Shown: positions 1 through 7,588, numbered from the stretch's first letter. The stretch is DNA of 18,855 nt from Sedimentisphaerales bacterium (GCA_016933985.1 JAFGTU010000365.1:1-18855), one strand, 5' to 3'. Numbers and translations are program-made. Notes: generated by a model from the letters alone, not told the origin.

Positions 1-1
1 C

Positions 2-667
2 AAAAAGAAAGAAGAGGCTGCTACTCCAGAATACTACCTTAAAGACCTAACATCCTGGTCCAAACAACCGGGAGTACCTCAATATACGAGACAGAGCTTG
101 TTTGACTTGGATGCGATTATTGACAAAGTAAAGACAGCGATCGACAGCAGACTCTCAGTCAGGATTGACGTCCCGCTTAACAGGACAGGAATCAAGAATG
201 TCAAAGAACTCCTGATATTAGCCCGGCGGTTGGAAAGCGTAGGAGTAAAAGAGATCGCTTACTTCCAACTCCACAAAACACACATGAACAAAGATGTATT
301 TGTTGACCTTTTCGTCCAACAGGATTTGGTCACCTGGGAACTCTCAAAGCACAACTCTTGGAGATTGTTGGAGAGGAATGATGGCCAGAAGGTATTCTAT
401 AATGGTCGCACGGAGATGATTATTCCAACAAGTAAGCAATACGAAACAGTCAACTGCAGGAGCAGGAAATGCGGGGATTACTGCCAAGGCATTTATGCAT
501 CGTATATGTGTTTTGAAAAGAAACAGATGGTTTTTAGAGGGTGCCATAGAGAATTCGCAGAGAATACAGTTGTCGTAAAAAGGAAAGAGATGAAAGACGC
601 CAGTAAAAGGAGAATGGTGAATATATTCACACGGCTGTGGAGTTGGGCATACAATGAAGAGCGGTGA
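2..667 (+). CDS. Radical SAM (MoaA-like) protein, C-terminal part; 5' end outside window
   Basis: The reading frame is open from base 2, so the gene starts upstream and the TTG at 98 is only an internal codon. The visible 221 residues show the alternating pattern of the second half of a MoaA-type radical SAM barrel: a basic stretch with SVRIDVPLNRTG, a helix, then GVKEIAYFQLH. A cysteine-rich tail follows (NCRSRKCGDYC, then SYMCFE and FRGC), as in auxiliary Fe-S or SPASM-like C-termini. The SAM-binding CxxxCxxC motif would lie before the window. Radical SAM enzymes cleave S-adenosylmethionine with a [4Fe-4S] cluster; the substrate cannot be told from here. The segment is clearly more AT-rich than the rest of the window. 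Family assignment is by motif reading only and is moderate; another cysteine-rich metalloprotein is possible. Confidence 0.5.
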   Translation, partial: KKKEEAATPEYYLKDLTSWSKQPGVPQYTRQSLFDLDAIIDKVKTAIDSRLSVRIDVPLNRTGIKNVKELLILARRLESVGVKEIAYFQLHKTHMNKDVFVDLFVQQDLVTWELSKHNSWRLLERNDGQKVFYNGRTEMIIPTSKQYETVNCRSRKCGDYCQGIYASYMCFEKKQMVFRGCHREFAENTVVVKRKEMKDASKRRMVNIFTRLWSWAYNEER

Positions 668-810
668 GAGCTTTTCAGACCTGCAATTCACAGCGGCTAT
701 GCCTAGCGGCTTTTCTTGATTGATTCTTTTCTGCTGATCTCTGCTAACGGTGAAGGGGCTGGTTAGTCGATTCCTAAGCTGGTTCCCAAAGATCGAGATT
801 TAATGGAAAT

Positions 811-844
811 TTGACTTTTATATTTAGGACGGACATGCTATAAT
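811..844 (+). promoter_or_regulatory. Probable sigma70 promoter of the GLUG-repeat gene
   Basis: A perfect -10 box TATAAT lies at 839-844 and is preceded by TG (836-837) in the extended -10 position. TTGACT at 811-816 is a possible -35, but the spacer is 22 nt, longer than the usual 17, so the extended -10 may carry the promoter. Transcription would start near 851, about 70 nt before the ATG at 920. The rest of the 668-919 spacer shows nothing else I can name. Confidence 0.55.
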
Positions 845-919
845 ACGGTATGGTTCAGCTTCAAAGTGGGGCATGGCCAAACATAGAAGATGCTATAGAA
901 GATTGCTAACGGGGTAATA

Positions 920-2149
920 ATGATTAGTCCAGGAAGAGACCCGGGAATAGGCTCTGACGGTGCGCGCGGGGAGCATGGCGTGCCAATCTCAGTCAGTTCT
1001 GTCATGGTTCTGCTTGCAGGGATCGTGTGTATTGGCGGGCCGGTATTCGGCTTTCAAGGCGGCACGGGCGAGTCCTGCGATCCCTACCAGATCGCAAATG
1101 CAGAGGACTTGCTGCGCATTGGGTCCGATATTGAGTTGATGAGCAAGAGCTTTGTCCTGGTCAAAGACATTGACCTGGATCCCAACTCTGCGGGAGGTCG
1201 AATTCTCGATACAGCCGTCATAAACCGCACCGTAGAGAAGGATATTGCTGATTTGCCGGATTCTGCGTTCCGTACGGCGGGCGGTCGCAAAGTGGGCGTA
1301 TTTCAGGGGGCCTTCTTCGGCAACGGCCATGTAATTCGCAACATGGTTATTGATGCCTGCGATATTGCATGCGTGGGGCTCTTCCCCTATATCGGAGAAG
1401 AGGCGGTTGTGAGCGATCTTCGAATCGAGAATTCCCGCGTTAAGGGCCGGATGCACGTCGGGCTGCTTGCGGGAATCAACGCGGGGACGGTCTCGTATTG
1501 TTACGTAACCGGGTCGGTCTCGGCAGACAGCAGGGGCGGAGGCATGGTCGGCACGAACCTTGGCGCCCTGACATGCTGTGGAGCTGAGACGAGCGTCACC
1601 GGAGAACGCATGCTGGGCGGCCTTGTTGGGCACGCTATCGGAAAATGCTCCATTACGCACTGCAGGGTGAAATCGCGAGTGGCGGGGCAAAAGAACGTCG
1701 GCGGTCTCGTCGGCGAGATGCTTGGCGGGAACCTGACGGGCTGCTTCGCCTCCGGAAGCGTCACCAGCGTCGCTGACGCCGGAGGCCTTGTCGGAACAGG
1801 ACCCCTTGGGGGCTCGGTTCTCAAGTGCGAGTCGGCAGCCGATGTTAAAGGCGTTGTCGTCGGCGGCCTGATCGGCATAGCTCAGCGAACGAGCGTAAGC
1901 AACTCTCAGGCATTGGGCGTTTTGGCCCGGATCGCTTCTGCCGGCCGGACCAAGAACGCCGCACTGGGCGGAATCGTTGGCTACTGGAAGGGGGGAGGCG
2001 GAAGTATCATATCGTCTTCCTGGAGCACCAGCGTGGCCCCTGCCGATGCAGCCATCGGGCTGAGCGCGCCTGACGCCGCCGTCAACATCTTGTCAGTATG
2101 CGGGCATGCCTCTGACGTGAAGAATTCGGGGGCTCAACGCGTAAATTAG
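920..2149 (+). CDS. Exported GLUG-motif repeat protein
   Basis: A 409-residue exported protein. After a hydrophobic signal segment (about residues 25-45, ending PVFGFQGG) comes the stretch CDPYQIANAEDLLRIGSD followed by DIDLDPN, the usual opening of GLUG-type proteins. At least seven GLUG-like repeats follow, with cores such as LGGLVGHAIG, VGGLVGEMLG and LGGIVGYWKG (about residues 180-358). These repeats form surface-exposed parallel beta structures and are frequent in planctomycetes; the specific role is unknown. No PEP-CTERM, dockerin or membrane anchor is seen at the C-terminus. The ATG at 920 has GGGG 5 nt upstream, but it gives an unusually long polar N-terminus. A GTG at 980 (Val21), preceded by GGGGAG at 968-973, would give a more standard signal peptide. 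Codon use matches the GC-rich neighbours. Confidence 0.8.
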   Translation: MISPGRDPGIGSDGARGEHGVPISVSSVMVLLAGIVCIGGPVFGFQGGTGESCDPYQIANAEDLLRIGSDIELMSKSFVLVKDIDLDPNSAGGRILDTAVINRTVEKDIADLPDSAFRTAGGRKVGVFQGAFFGNGHVIRNMVIDACDIACVGLFPYIGEEAVVSDLRIENSRVKGRMHVGLLAGINAGTVSYCYVTGSVSADSRGGGMVGTNLGALTCCGAETSVTGERMLGGLVGHAIGKCSITHCRVKSRVAGQKNVGGLVGEMLGGNLTGCFASGSVTSVADAGGLVGTGPLGGSVLKCESAADVKGVVVGGLIGIAQRTSVSNSQALGVLARIASAGRTKNAALGGIVGYWKGGGGSIISSSWSTSVAPADAAIGLSAPDAAVNILSVCGHASDVKNSGAQRVN

Positions 2150-2271
2150 AGACCAGGGACAATCATCAGATTCTTTCTGTGGACGAGTGGATGCGGAGGT
2201 CGGGCCGGCGGAGAGGTTGTGGATGGGGAAATTCAGGGTTGTTTGGCGGCGATATGCTCGATGATGGGGAT

Positions 2272-2295
2272 GCCCCCCAGGATGAACCTGGGGGC
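2272..2295. repeat. GC-rich hairpin in spacer
   Basis: Between the GLUG gene and the sigma gene, CCCCCAGG (2274-2281) pairs perfectly with CCTGGGGG (2287-2294) around a 5-nt ATGAA loop; an outer G2272/C2295 pair is possible with one bulged C. No T-run follows on either strand, so it is not a standard intrinsic terminator. It may be a dispersed repeat unit or an mRNA-stabilising hairpin. Nothing else is recognisable in 2150-2367. Confidence 0.5.
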
Positions 2296-2367
2296 TTGCG
2301 TGGCGGGTAATTTTGTGATTTATTTCCATGCGGATTTTTCGGTGATTTCCTCAATTTTAGGGTTTTT

Positions 2368-2393
2368 GGAACGTTGGGGGGGGCGAGACCGTC
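2368..2393 (+). promoter_or_regulatory. ECF-type promoter candidate immediately before the sigma gene
   Basis: GGAAC (2368-2372) and CGTC (2390-2393) are separated by 17 nt. They resemble the GGAAC/GAAAC -35 and CGTC -10 boxes of ECF sigma promoters, for which 15-17 nt spacers are usual. The -10 ends only 8 nt before the ATG at 2402, so the transcript would start at or next to the start codon (leaderless). This would suit autoregulation by the encoded sigma factor. A G-rich run lies in the spacer. Inference from sequence match only. Confidence 0.45.
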
Positions 2394-2401
2394 TTATCTG
2401 G

Positions 2402-2941
2402 ATGATGATAAACGAAAGAGAACAACGTATCTATACCGAACTGCTGGTCATCCGATGTCAGCAAGGAGAGAAAGAGGCTTTTGAGTCGGTAGTGGAGCTA
2501 TGGCAGAGGCCTATGCTGGCGTTTGCATTGCGCTATCTTGGCCGGGATATAGACGCGTGCGATGCGGTGCAGGAGACTTGGGTCTCGGTAATAAAGCGGC
2601 TGAACGCATTACAGAATCCAAGCCTGTTCGTATCCTGGCTGTTTCGCATTCTGACAAACAAGTGCATCGACCGGATGCGGGAGAGACAGAGGGAAGCACG
2701 CAGGCTGGAAGAGACGGATGTCGAACCGGAATCGTCCGAAGCACCCAGTGAGAATGACTCTCTGAGGCAGGCCGTTCAAAGGCTATCTGATGAGCACAAG
2801 ATACTTATCATGCTTCGATTCGGGCAGGAACTACAGATCGGGCAAATCGCAGCAATATTAAACATGGCCGAAGGGACAGTCAAATCGAGACTGCATCGCG
2901 CACTGGCGCGATTGCGTGAAATTTTAGGAGACACAATATGA
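2402..2941 (+). CDS. RNA polymerase sigma factor, sigma-70 family, ECF type
   Basis: A 179-residue protein with the two ECF domains. Region 2 is about residues 18-90, with DACDAVQETWVSV and the helix SLFVSWLFRILTNKCIDRMR. A charged linker (about 95-120) is followed by region 4, which ends with the helix-turn-helix IGQIAAILNMAEGTVKSRLH and then RALARLREIL. Full length for an ECF sigma. The frame stays open upstream to an ATG at 2219, but those 61 residues do not resemble a sigma N-terminus, so the ATG at 2402 (or 2405) is chosen. No Shine-Dalgarno is visible there, which fits the promoter boxes lying directly upstream. The stop overlaps the next gene's start by 4 bases (ATGA at 2938), so the two are translationally coupled. 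It directs polymerase to a stress or envelope regulon that cannot be named. Confidence 0.85.
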   Translation: MMINEREQRIYTELLVIRCQQGEKEAFESVVELWQRPMLAFALRYLGRDIDACDAVQETWVSVIKRLNALQNPSLFVSWLFRILTNKCIDRMRERQREARRLEETDVEPESSEAPSENDSLRQAVQRLSDEHKILIMLRFGQELQIGQIAAILNMAEGTVKSRLHRALARLREILGDTI

Positions 2942-3306
2942 CCGAAGAACTGGAACAGAAACTAAGCGAGCTTTTGGGATTGAAAAAACAACTTGAAGAG
3001 ATAAGCGAAGAAAGAAAGCAAAAGGTCACCTCGTCGGTCCTTGAGCGATACAAGAAAGAAGGCAGATTGAGCTCGATCCGTTTTGGTGTTGCGGCGGCAC
3101 TTGGTTGGGGAATGGTTGTGTTTGGGGCGATAATCTTTGTTCAGCATACCGACGTAGTGTATATTAACTGCCCCACTATCATAGTTGCGGGGCTTATCCT
3201 TATGCTGGTCGCGAAGCTGGCCTGGCTAATCAGGAAAAGCAAACTGTCAATTCTGCAGGAGATGAAAGAGCTTGAGCTGCGAATGATGGAATCGCTGAAA
3301 AAGTGA
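2938..3306 (+). CDS. Small two-helix membrane protein coupled to the sigma factor
   Basis: A 122-residue protein not assigned to a family. Residues 1-42 are highly charged and likely coiled coil (TEELEQKLSELLGLKKQLEE). Two hydrophobic helices follow at about 47-67 and 74-97, separated by a short loop HTDVVYINCP. The tail is again charged and helical (LQEMKELELRMMESLKK), so both ends probably face the cytoplasm. It begins inside the sigma stop codon and converges with the oxidoreductase gene, the stops lying 1 bp apart. The position is that of an anti-sigma factor, but no HxxxCxxC zinc anti-sigma motif is present and no extracytoplasmic sensor domain fits. Whether it binds the sigma factor is inference. 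Confidence 0.7.
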   Translation: MTEELEQKLSELLGLKKQLEEISEERKQKVTSSVLERYKKEGRLSSIRFGVAAALGWGMVVFGAIIFVQHTDVVYINCPTIIVAGLILMLVAKLAWLIRKSKLSILQEMKELELRMMESLKK

Positions 3307-3307
3307 C

Positions 3308-4492
3308 TTAAAGCATGGTCAGGGGGTGCTTGCGGTTTTTCAGGGGCAACTCGACCTGCCGTTTTAGTCTGTGTGATTCGTAGGTTGCGAGTATCATTTC
3401 GAGTGCTGCTCGGCCATCGTATATGCTGCCTTTGGGTTCGGTATCCGTCTCTATGGCTTTGATTAGGTCGAGTGCTATGAGGCGATTGCCGAATTGGTGG
3501 GCCGGCTCGCTGAGGGTTTCGGGTTTGTCGATTCCATTGCTCGATATTCTTTTCCACGCGGCCTTGCTGCTTCCGGGCTGCCAGGAGGGGTCTTCGACGA
3601 ACCATATTTCGGGTACTGCGCCCGTGGTCATTGTCAGGATTCCCTTTGTTGCGAAGATCTGGAGGCCGAAGCGTTTTGCGGCGCCTTCTTTTGCGCGGTG
3701 GGTTGAGAAATAGCCCATTGTCTTTCCGTCGAAACCATAAATTGCGTGGATTTCGTCGCCTGCGAGCGGGCCGATGCCCTCGGCCCCTTCGCGCACTTCT
3801 TTTTTGGTGACTGGCTTTCCGTTGTCTCTGACTTCTGCGAAGCACGACCTCGCATCACCGGCGAAGAAACGCATCAGGTCCATGATGTGCGTTCCCAATA
3901 CCATTAGGTCCTCGGCTCCGCCTCGACGATCCTCCTTGCCTCGTCCGCGCAGCTCGACTATGTCGCCCAGGTTGCCTGCGGCAATAAGCTGCCGGGCGTG
4001 TTCGACGGCGGGGCTGTAGCGGGTCTGGTGGGCGATAGCACATTTCAGGTTGCTTTTTTCGAGGGCGGCTATCATCTCGTCGGCCTGTTCGAGGTCCTGA
4101 CACACCGGCTTTTCGAGGAAGACGTGAGAGCCTGCCTCGGCGCAGGCCAGGACCATGTTGCGGTTGCAATCCAGCCAGCGTGGCGCAACGCTTACGATTT
4201 GCGGGCGCTGCTCTTTTAGCATTTGGCGGTAGTCGGCGTAGGCCTTCGTGGCCTTGAGCCGCTTTGCGGCGGCGGCAAGTCCTTTGGGATCTTCGTCCGC
4301 GACGGCCACAATTTGGGCATTATCAATATCGTTCCACACTACGTCGAGGCCGTGGCCGTAGTCACCGCGTCCGGTCCTGCCGATGACGGCGACTCGATAC
4401 TTGGCGCTGCCGGCGTTGACATGATTGATCGAACCTGCCGCCAAGGCAGCGGCTCCAAGGGCTGTGGTCTTGATGAATTCGCGGCGTTTCAT
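3308..4492 (-). CDS. Gfo/Idh/MocA-family oxidoreductase with Tat signal
   Basis: A 394-residue NAD(P)-dependent sugar/uronate oxidoreductase. The N-terminus MKRREFIKTTALGAAALAAG is a twin-arginine signal of the type common on planctomycete Gfo/Idh/MocA proteins. The Rossmann domain starts at YRVAVIGRTGRGDYGHG, an altered GxGxxG loop. The family lysine motif EKP is at residues 127-129 (VFLEKPVC) and the second-domain motif GTHIMDLMRFF is at about 200-210. Length fits the family plus signal. The start is supported by AGGAG 7 nt upstream. It begins 10 bp after the lyase stop and is probably co-transcribed with it, so a role in converting unsaturated uronate or sugar products is plausible. Members of this family are hard to assign to a substrate. 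Confidence 0.85.
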   Translation of the reverse strand: MKRREFIKTTALGAAALAAGSINHVNAGSAKYRVAVIGRTGRGDYGHGLDVVWNDIDNAQIVAVADEDPKGLAAAAKRLKATKAYADYRQMLKEQRPQIVSVAPRWLDCNRNMVLACAEAGSHVFLEKPVCQDLEQADEMIAALEKSNLKCAIAHQTRYSPAVEHARQLIAAGNLGDIVELRGRGKEDRRGGAEDLMVLGTHIMDLMRFFAGDARSCFAEVRDNGKPVTKKEVREGAEGIGPLAGDEIHAIYGFDGKTMGYFSTHRAKEGAAKRFGLQIFATKGILTMTTGAVPEIWFVEDPSWQPGSSKAAWKRISSNGIDKPETLSEPAHQFGNRLIALDLIKAIETDTEPKGSIYDGRAALEMILATYESHRLKRQVELPLKNRKHPLTML

Positions 4493-4502
4493 TTATTCGC
4501 TC

Positions 4503-6860
4503 CTAATTGGCTAAGGAAAACTTGGCCATATTTCTTGTGTTGTCCCACCGGACGGATACGGTTTGTGCGTTGAGAGTTGCTGCTTGCGGCTTTGTCTTGG
4601 CGCGTATCCGGCAGTTGGCGATTGGCTGGGTTTGCAGTGTTACGTTCATTGTTCGCTCTCTTGTTTCAAAGATCGAATAGACCTTGGAGAGGGAGTCGAT
4701 CAGGATCTTATCGTTTTTGCGGAGGTAGCTTCCGCAGGCGATGAAGCATCTTGTTATGGAGTCGGGGTCGTCGGGCGAATCGGCCGGTCGTGTGAGAGCG
4801 AAGAGGTAGGCGTCGGTATCCCAGCCGTGGATGGTTTTGTTGCTGTTGCGGTGCATTCTTCTGCCGTCGGCGCGGAGGTTCAGGAAAACGTCTGTCATCT
4901 GTGCGCCCCGGGTGATTCGCACGCCGAGCATCTCATCTCCTTCGAGCAGCTCGATTTTGGCATCGGGCTTATCGGCGGGTTTGTCCAGCGGGAGGATTGC
5001 GGTGATGAATTTCATATCTCTACTCTTCTCGGCTGGCGTGAAGGCGAGGTATTCAACTTCCGTATCGGGGTCGTGGTCTTTGAGGCCCTTTTTGCGGGCA
5101 ACGGCCATATCATTTGGAAACAAGGGCTGGATGATTGCGGCGGCTTCGCTACCGTTAGAGAGCGTGATTGCGCCGCCGGCTTCCTGTGCCGCGCCCTCGA
5201 AGTGCAGGAGCCACTCCAATTGGCCTGGTTCGTGCGTCCTTATGTCGTCGAATATCAGAATCACGTCGTCGATCCAGAGGAAATGCCGGTAATTGCGGGA
5301 GAACTTCCATGAAGTCGGGCCTGTGGCGTCGGCAAGGACGTATTTAATTCCGGCGGTATCCATCAGGTGGCTGAGTTGGCCGGGATGGACGGTGCCTCTA
5401 TCGGGGCCGCCACAGGCTTCCGCATTCTCGGCCTGGCCGTCGATGAGGATTACGTTGTGGGCCTTGCTCTGGCGATAGTAGCTCGTGTATTCCGGGCGGC
5501 TGTAGGAACAGTTGCCTGAATCGATGATTAAGGGCTTTCCTTTGTGGAAGAGGATGAAGGAGGCGGCGTCCGGGTGGGCGTGGTTCCAGGCGAAGCCCGA
5601 CTTGACCGCAAGCATCGTCGAATCGTTATCCCAGGCAGAGCGCATCATTGCCCAGCCTATGTCCGGGTATATAACGGATTGAGGGAGGTCTGCAGGTGGG
5701 GCGCTGCGCTGTTTGAGTTCATAACTGAGCAGGCTGATCGGATCGCTGAGGCCCAAGTCCGTTCGCGTGATATACCAGTGGTAGGCCGGCGGATCATAGC
5801 CGTTTGCAAGGAGCAGGCGCAGCGTTCTTGCCCCGGATGCTTTAATACTGCTGTCTCCGAAGTTGACTGACAGGAGAGAGTCGGAGGTGGGGTAAGATGT
5901 GTGAACGAAGAAATCGCCGGCTTTTTCAAGCAAGGGTATCTCAGGCGGCGGGTCATCGGGAAATACGTTCGAGTAGGCGAGATGGAATAGCAGGTACTCG
6001 GAAAGGGCGTAGTCGGCATAGCCTACGCTTTCATAGAAGGCGCCTTGATTGTCGAAATTCGGGCTTTTGTTTTGAAGGATATTGCCCTGATAGGCGAACC
6101 ACTCCGGAAAGCCGTCCCTGACAATCTCGACCCATTGCTGCGCTTGCGGCTCGTCTTCGAGGACGGATAGCGAAGCAACGCCCGCCATAGCCACGCAGAC
6201 GCTCCACCAGTTGTGACCCATAGAATCGAGGGCGTGAATGCGTTTTTCGGGGAGGACCCAGTCGTTCAAAGTGGGGAGAATCCCGCGCTGCACCATCGCC
6301 CGGACAATCGCATTTCTATCGGCCTGCGACAAGTAGTCATAAATGCTGTCGTATCCGACGGCATAGCCGAAACAGAAACGCGCGGTGTTGAGTTCGGAAT
6401 GCCAGGGCGGATCCCGCTGGGCATCGCCGGCCCAGCGATTGAGCTGTCCAAAGTGGAGCATTGCCTGGCGGAGTTTTTCGGCATACTCCTTCTTTCCGGT
6501 CATCTGGTAGGCTAATCCGAGTGTCGTGCCCATGGCGGCGATTTGGCTGGCTGGTCTGCCGTAGTTTCCGTGCTGTCCCTGGCCGCGCTCAGCGTATTCC
6601 TTTGAAACCAGCTCTTCATCGAGAAGCCTATCGGCCTTGGCGAGCATGCTCTCCCAGGCTTCTTTGACCCCGGAATCAGCAGCGATTTCGCTTTTCAAGG
6701 CTTTCAATCGCTTAACACTATAGTACAGACGCGGGTGGCCGGGCCAATTGGGTTTGGAGCCGGCAGGCGGTTTGTTGCCGGTGGCGGCCTGAGAGTTCCC
6801 ACAAAGCGCAATCGACAGCGCCGAAAGAATGAAAAGCCCTTTTGCATAGTCGGTAAGCAT
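4503..6860 (-). CDS. Heparinase II/III-family polysaccharide lyase, exported
   Basis: The 785-residue product starts at the ATG at 6858-6860, which has GGAGG 10 nt upstream and a clear signal peptide (hydrophobic core FILSALSIALCG, cleavage near SQAATG). The frame stays open to 6998, but that extension reads through the tRNA-Gly gene and is rejected. An N-terminal alpha-helical barrel begins GHPRLYYSVKRLKALK and contains conserved-looking SMGHNWW (about residue 214) and GAFYESVGYADY (about 273-284). The C-terminal beta-sandwich carries the family motif NHAHPDAASFILFHKG at about 426-441, followed by PLIIDSG and SKAHNVILIDG. Such enzymes cleave uronic-acid-containing glycans (heparin/heparan, alginate and others) by beta-elimination; the His/Tyr residues named are candidate catalytic ones. 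Size matches oligo-alginate or heparinase-like lyases. It forms an operon with the oxidoreductase. Confidence 0.85.
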   Translation of the reverse strand: MLTDYAKGLFILSALSIALCGNSQAATGNKPPAGSKPNWPGHPRLYYSVKRLKALKSEIAADSGVKEAWESMLAKADRLLDEELVSKEYAERGQGQHGNYGRPASQIAAMGTTLGLAYQMTGKKEYAEKLRQAMLHFGQLNRWAGDAQRDPPWHSELNTARFCFGYAVGYDSIYDYLSQADRNAIVRAMVQRGILPTLNDWVLPEKRIHALDSMGHNWWSVCVAMAGVASLSVLEDEPQAQQWVEIVRDGFPEWFAYQGNILQNKSPNFDNQGAFYESVGYADYALSEYLLFHLAYSNVFPDDPPPEIPLLEKAGDFFVHTSYPTSDSLLSVNFGDSSIKASGARTLRLLLANGYDPPAYHWYITRTDLGLSDPISLLSYELKQRSAPPADLPQSVIYPDIGWAMMRSAWDNDSTMLAVKSGFAWNHAHPDAASFILFHKGKPLIIDSGNCSYSRPEYTSYYRQSKAHNVILIDGQAENAEACGGPDRGTVHPGQLSHLMDTAGIKYVLADATGPTSWKFSRNYRHFLWIDDVILIFDDIRTHEPGQLEWLLHFEGAAQEAGGAITLSNGSEAAAIIQPLFPNDMAVARKKGLKDHDPDTEVEYLAFTPAEKSRDMKFITAILPLDKPADKPDAKIELLEGDEMLGVRITRGAQMTDVFLNLRADGRRMHRNSNKTIHGWDTDAYLFALTRPADSPDDPDSITRCFIACGSYLRKNDKILIDSLSKVYSIFETRERTMNVTLQTQPIANCRIRAKTKPQAATLNAQTVSVRWDNTRNMAKFSLAN

Positions 6861-6942
6861 CGGTTTCAGGCCTCCGTAGGGAATGGTGTTTTGTGCGGCA
6901 GTTGTCCGTAACTTCTTGTTTCTTAGCAACTTAAGAACAGAA

Positions 6943-7012
6943 GCGGGCGAAGGGAATCGAACCCTCCTAACTGGCTTGGGAAGCCAGGGCATTGCCACTA
7001 TGCTACGCCCGC
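6943..7012 (-). tRNA. tRNA-Gly (anticodon CCC)
   Basis: Read on the minus strand, this 70-nt sequence folds as a tRNA. The acceptor stem is a perfect 7 bp (GCGGGCG/CGCCCGC). The D arm is GCAT-AGTGGCA-ATGC, the anticodon stem is CTGGC/GCCAG around loop TTCCCAA, the variable loop is TTAG, and the T arm is GAGGG-TTCGATT-CCCTT. The anticodon at loop positions 3-5 is CCC, reading GGG (Gly). The 3' CCA is not encoded. A close sigma70 promoter match lies directly upstream, and the lyase gene begins 82 nt downstream on the same strand. Confidence 0.93.
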
Positions 7013-7039
7013 AAAAAGGTTCATATTTTCTACAGGGCG

Positions 7040-7068
7040 AGTATAGACCATCCGGGGCTTTTTGTCAA
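7040..7068 (-). promoter_or_regulatory. Sigma70 promoter of tRNA-Gly (and possibly the lyase operon)
   Basis: On the minus strand the consensus -35 TTGACA (7063-7068) and -10 TATACT (7040-7045) are separated by exactly 17 nt. Transcription would start near 7033, about 20 nt before the mature tRNA. No terminator hairpin with a T-run is visible between the tRNA and the lyase ATG, so this promoter may also serve the lyase and oxidoreductase genes. Confidence 0.8.
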
Positions 7069-7084
7069 GGGAAGTTAAAAATTA

Positions 7085-7546
7085 TCAATATGGCTTCACG
7101 GGGCCTGAGGATGTGTCGGCGGCGAATTCGGCTGAATTCCATAATTGCTCGATGGCGCGGAACTCTTCGACGAATTGCCTGTAGTCAACGGACTTGACAA
7201 TATAGCGGCATGCCCCGAGCCGGGAAATCTCATCCACTTCTCTTGGCTCATTTGAAGTGCTCATCACGACTACGGGAATATTCCTGAACGACTCATCGGC
7301 CGCTATGATCCTTAAAAACTCCATGCCGGTCATCCTCGGCGTATTGAGGTCCATAAGAATAAGACAAGGCAGTTGATTATCTTGGTTTCTGAGGTATTCG
7401 AGGGCCTGTTCGCCGTTTGTTGTTTGAATGACCTGGTTTGTGGCGCCGAGCTCCCTGAGGGCGCGCCGGACGGTCATCGCATCGACGCGGTCGTCTTCAA
7501 TAAGCAATACTGGCTGTTTGTCCGCCATCGGTGGTCTCTGTGTCAT
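7085..7546 (-). CDS. Single-domain response regulator (Rcp1-like receiver), third copy
   Basis: A CheY-like receiver without output domain: 153 residues from the ATG at 7546, or 147 from the ATG at 7528 (MADKQPVLLIEDD). Neither start has a strong Shine-Dalgarno. The acidic pair is in LLIEDD, the phospho-accepting Asp is in LILMDLNTP (residue 66 from the longer start), the switch Ser/Thr region is VVMSTSN, and the conserved Lys is in YIVKS. It resembles stand-alone receivers of the phytochrome-associated Rcp type. It differs from the two sibling receivers in this operon: DLNTPRM instead of DLNMPKM, STSN instead of TTS, and a longer C-tail. It is last in the signalling operon. The output is presumably protein-protein contact. 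Confidence 0.85.
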   Translation of the reverse strand: MTQRPPMADKQPVLLIEDDRVDAMTVRRALRELGATNQVIQTTNGEQALEYLRNQDNQLPCLILMDLNTPRMTGMEFLRIIAADESFRNIPVVVMSTSNEPREVDEISRLGACRYIVKSVDYRQFVEEFRAIEQLWNSAEFAADTSSGPVKPY

Positions 7547-7588
7547 TATCTCAAAGTTGGAGTACTCGCATCGAGCTCAGCCTCAATT

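Noticed and set aside
344..691. Open frame antisense to the radical SAM gene
   Set aside because: Overlaps a well-supported coding frame and has no signals of its own.
989..1878. Open frames antisense to the GLUG gene
   Set aside because: Pro/Arg-rich shadows created by the Gly-rich repeats on the coding strand.
2219..2401. N-terminal extension of the sigma factor frame
   Set aside because: Not sigma-like, crosses the GC-rich hairpin and the ECF-type promoter; the ATG at 2402 gives a normal ECF length.
4563..5312. Long open frame antisense to the lyase gene
   Set aside because: A shadow of the GC-rich lyase coding frame; no start signal or domain.
6861..6998. N-terminal extension of the lyase reading frame
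   Set aside because: It lies mostly over the tRNA-Gly gene and the residues do not resemble a signal peptide; the ATG at 6860 has a ribosome site and signal sequence.
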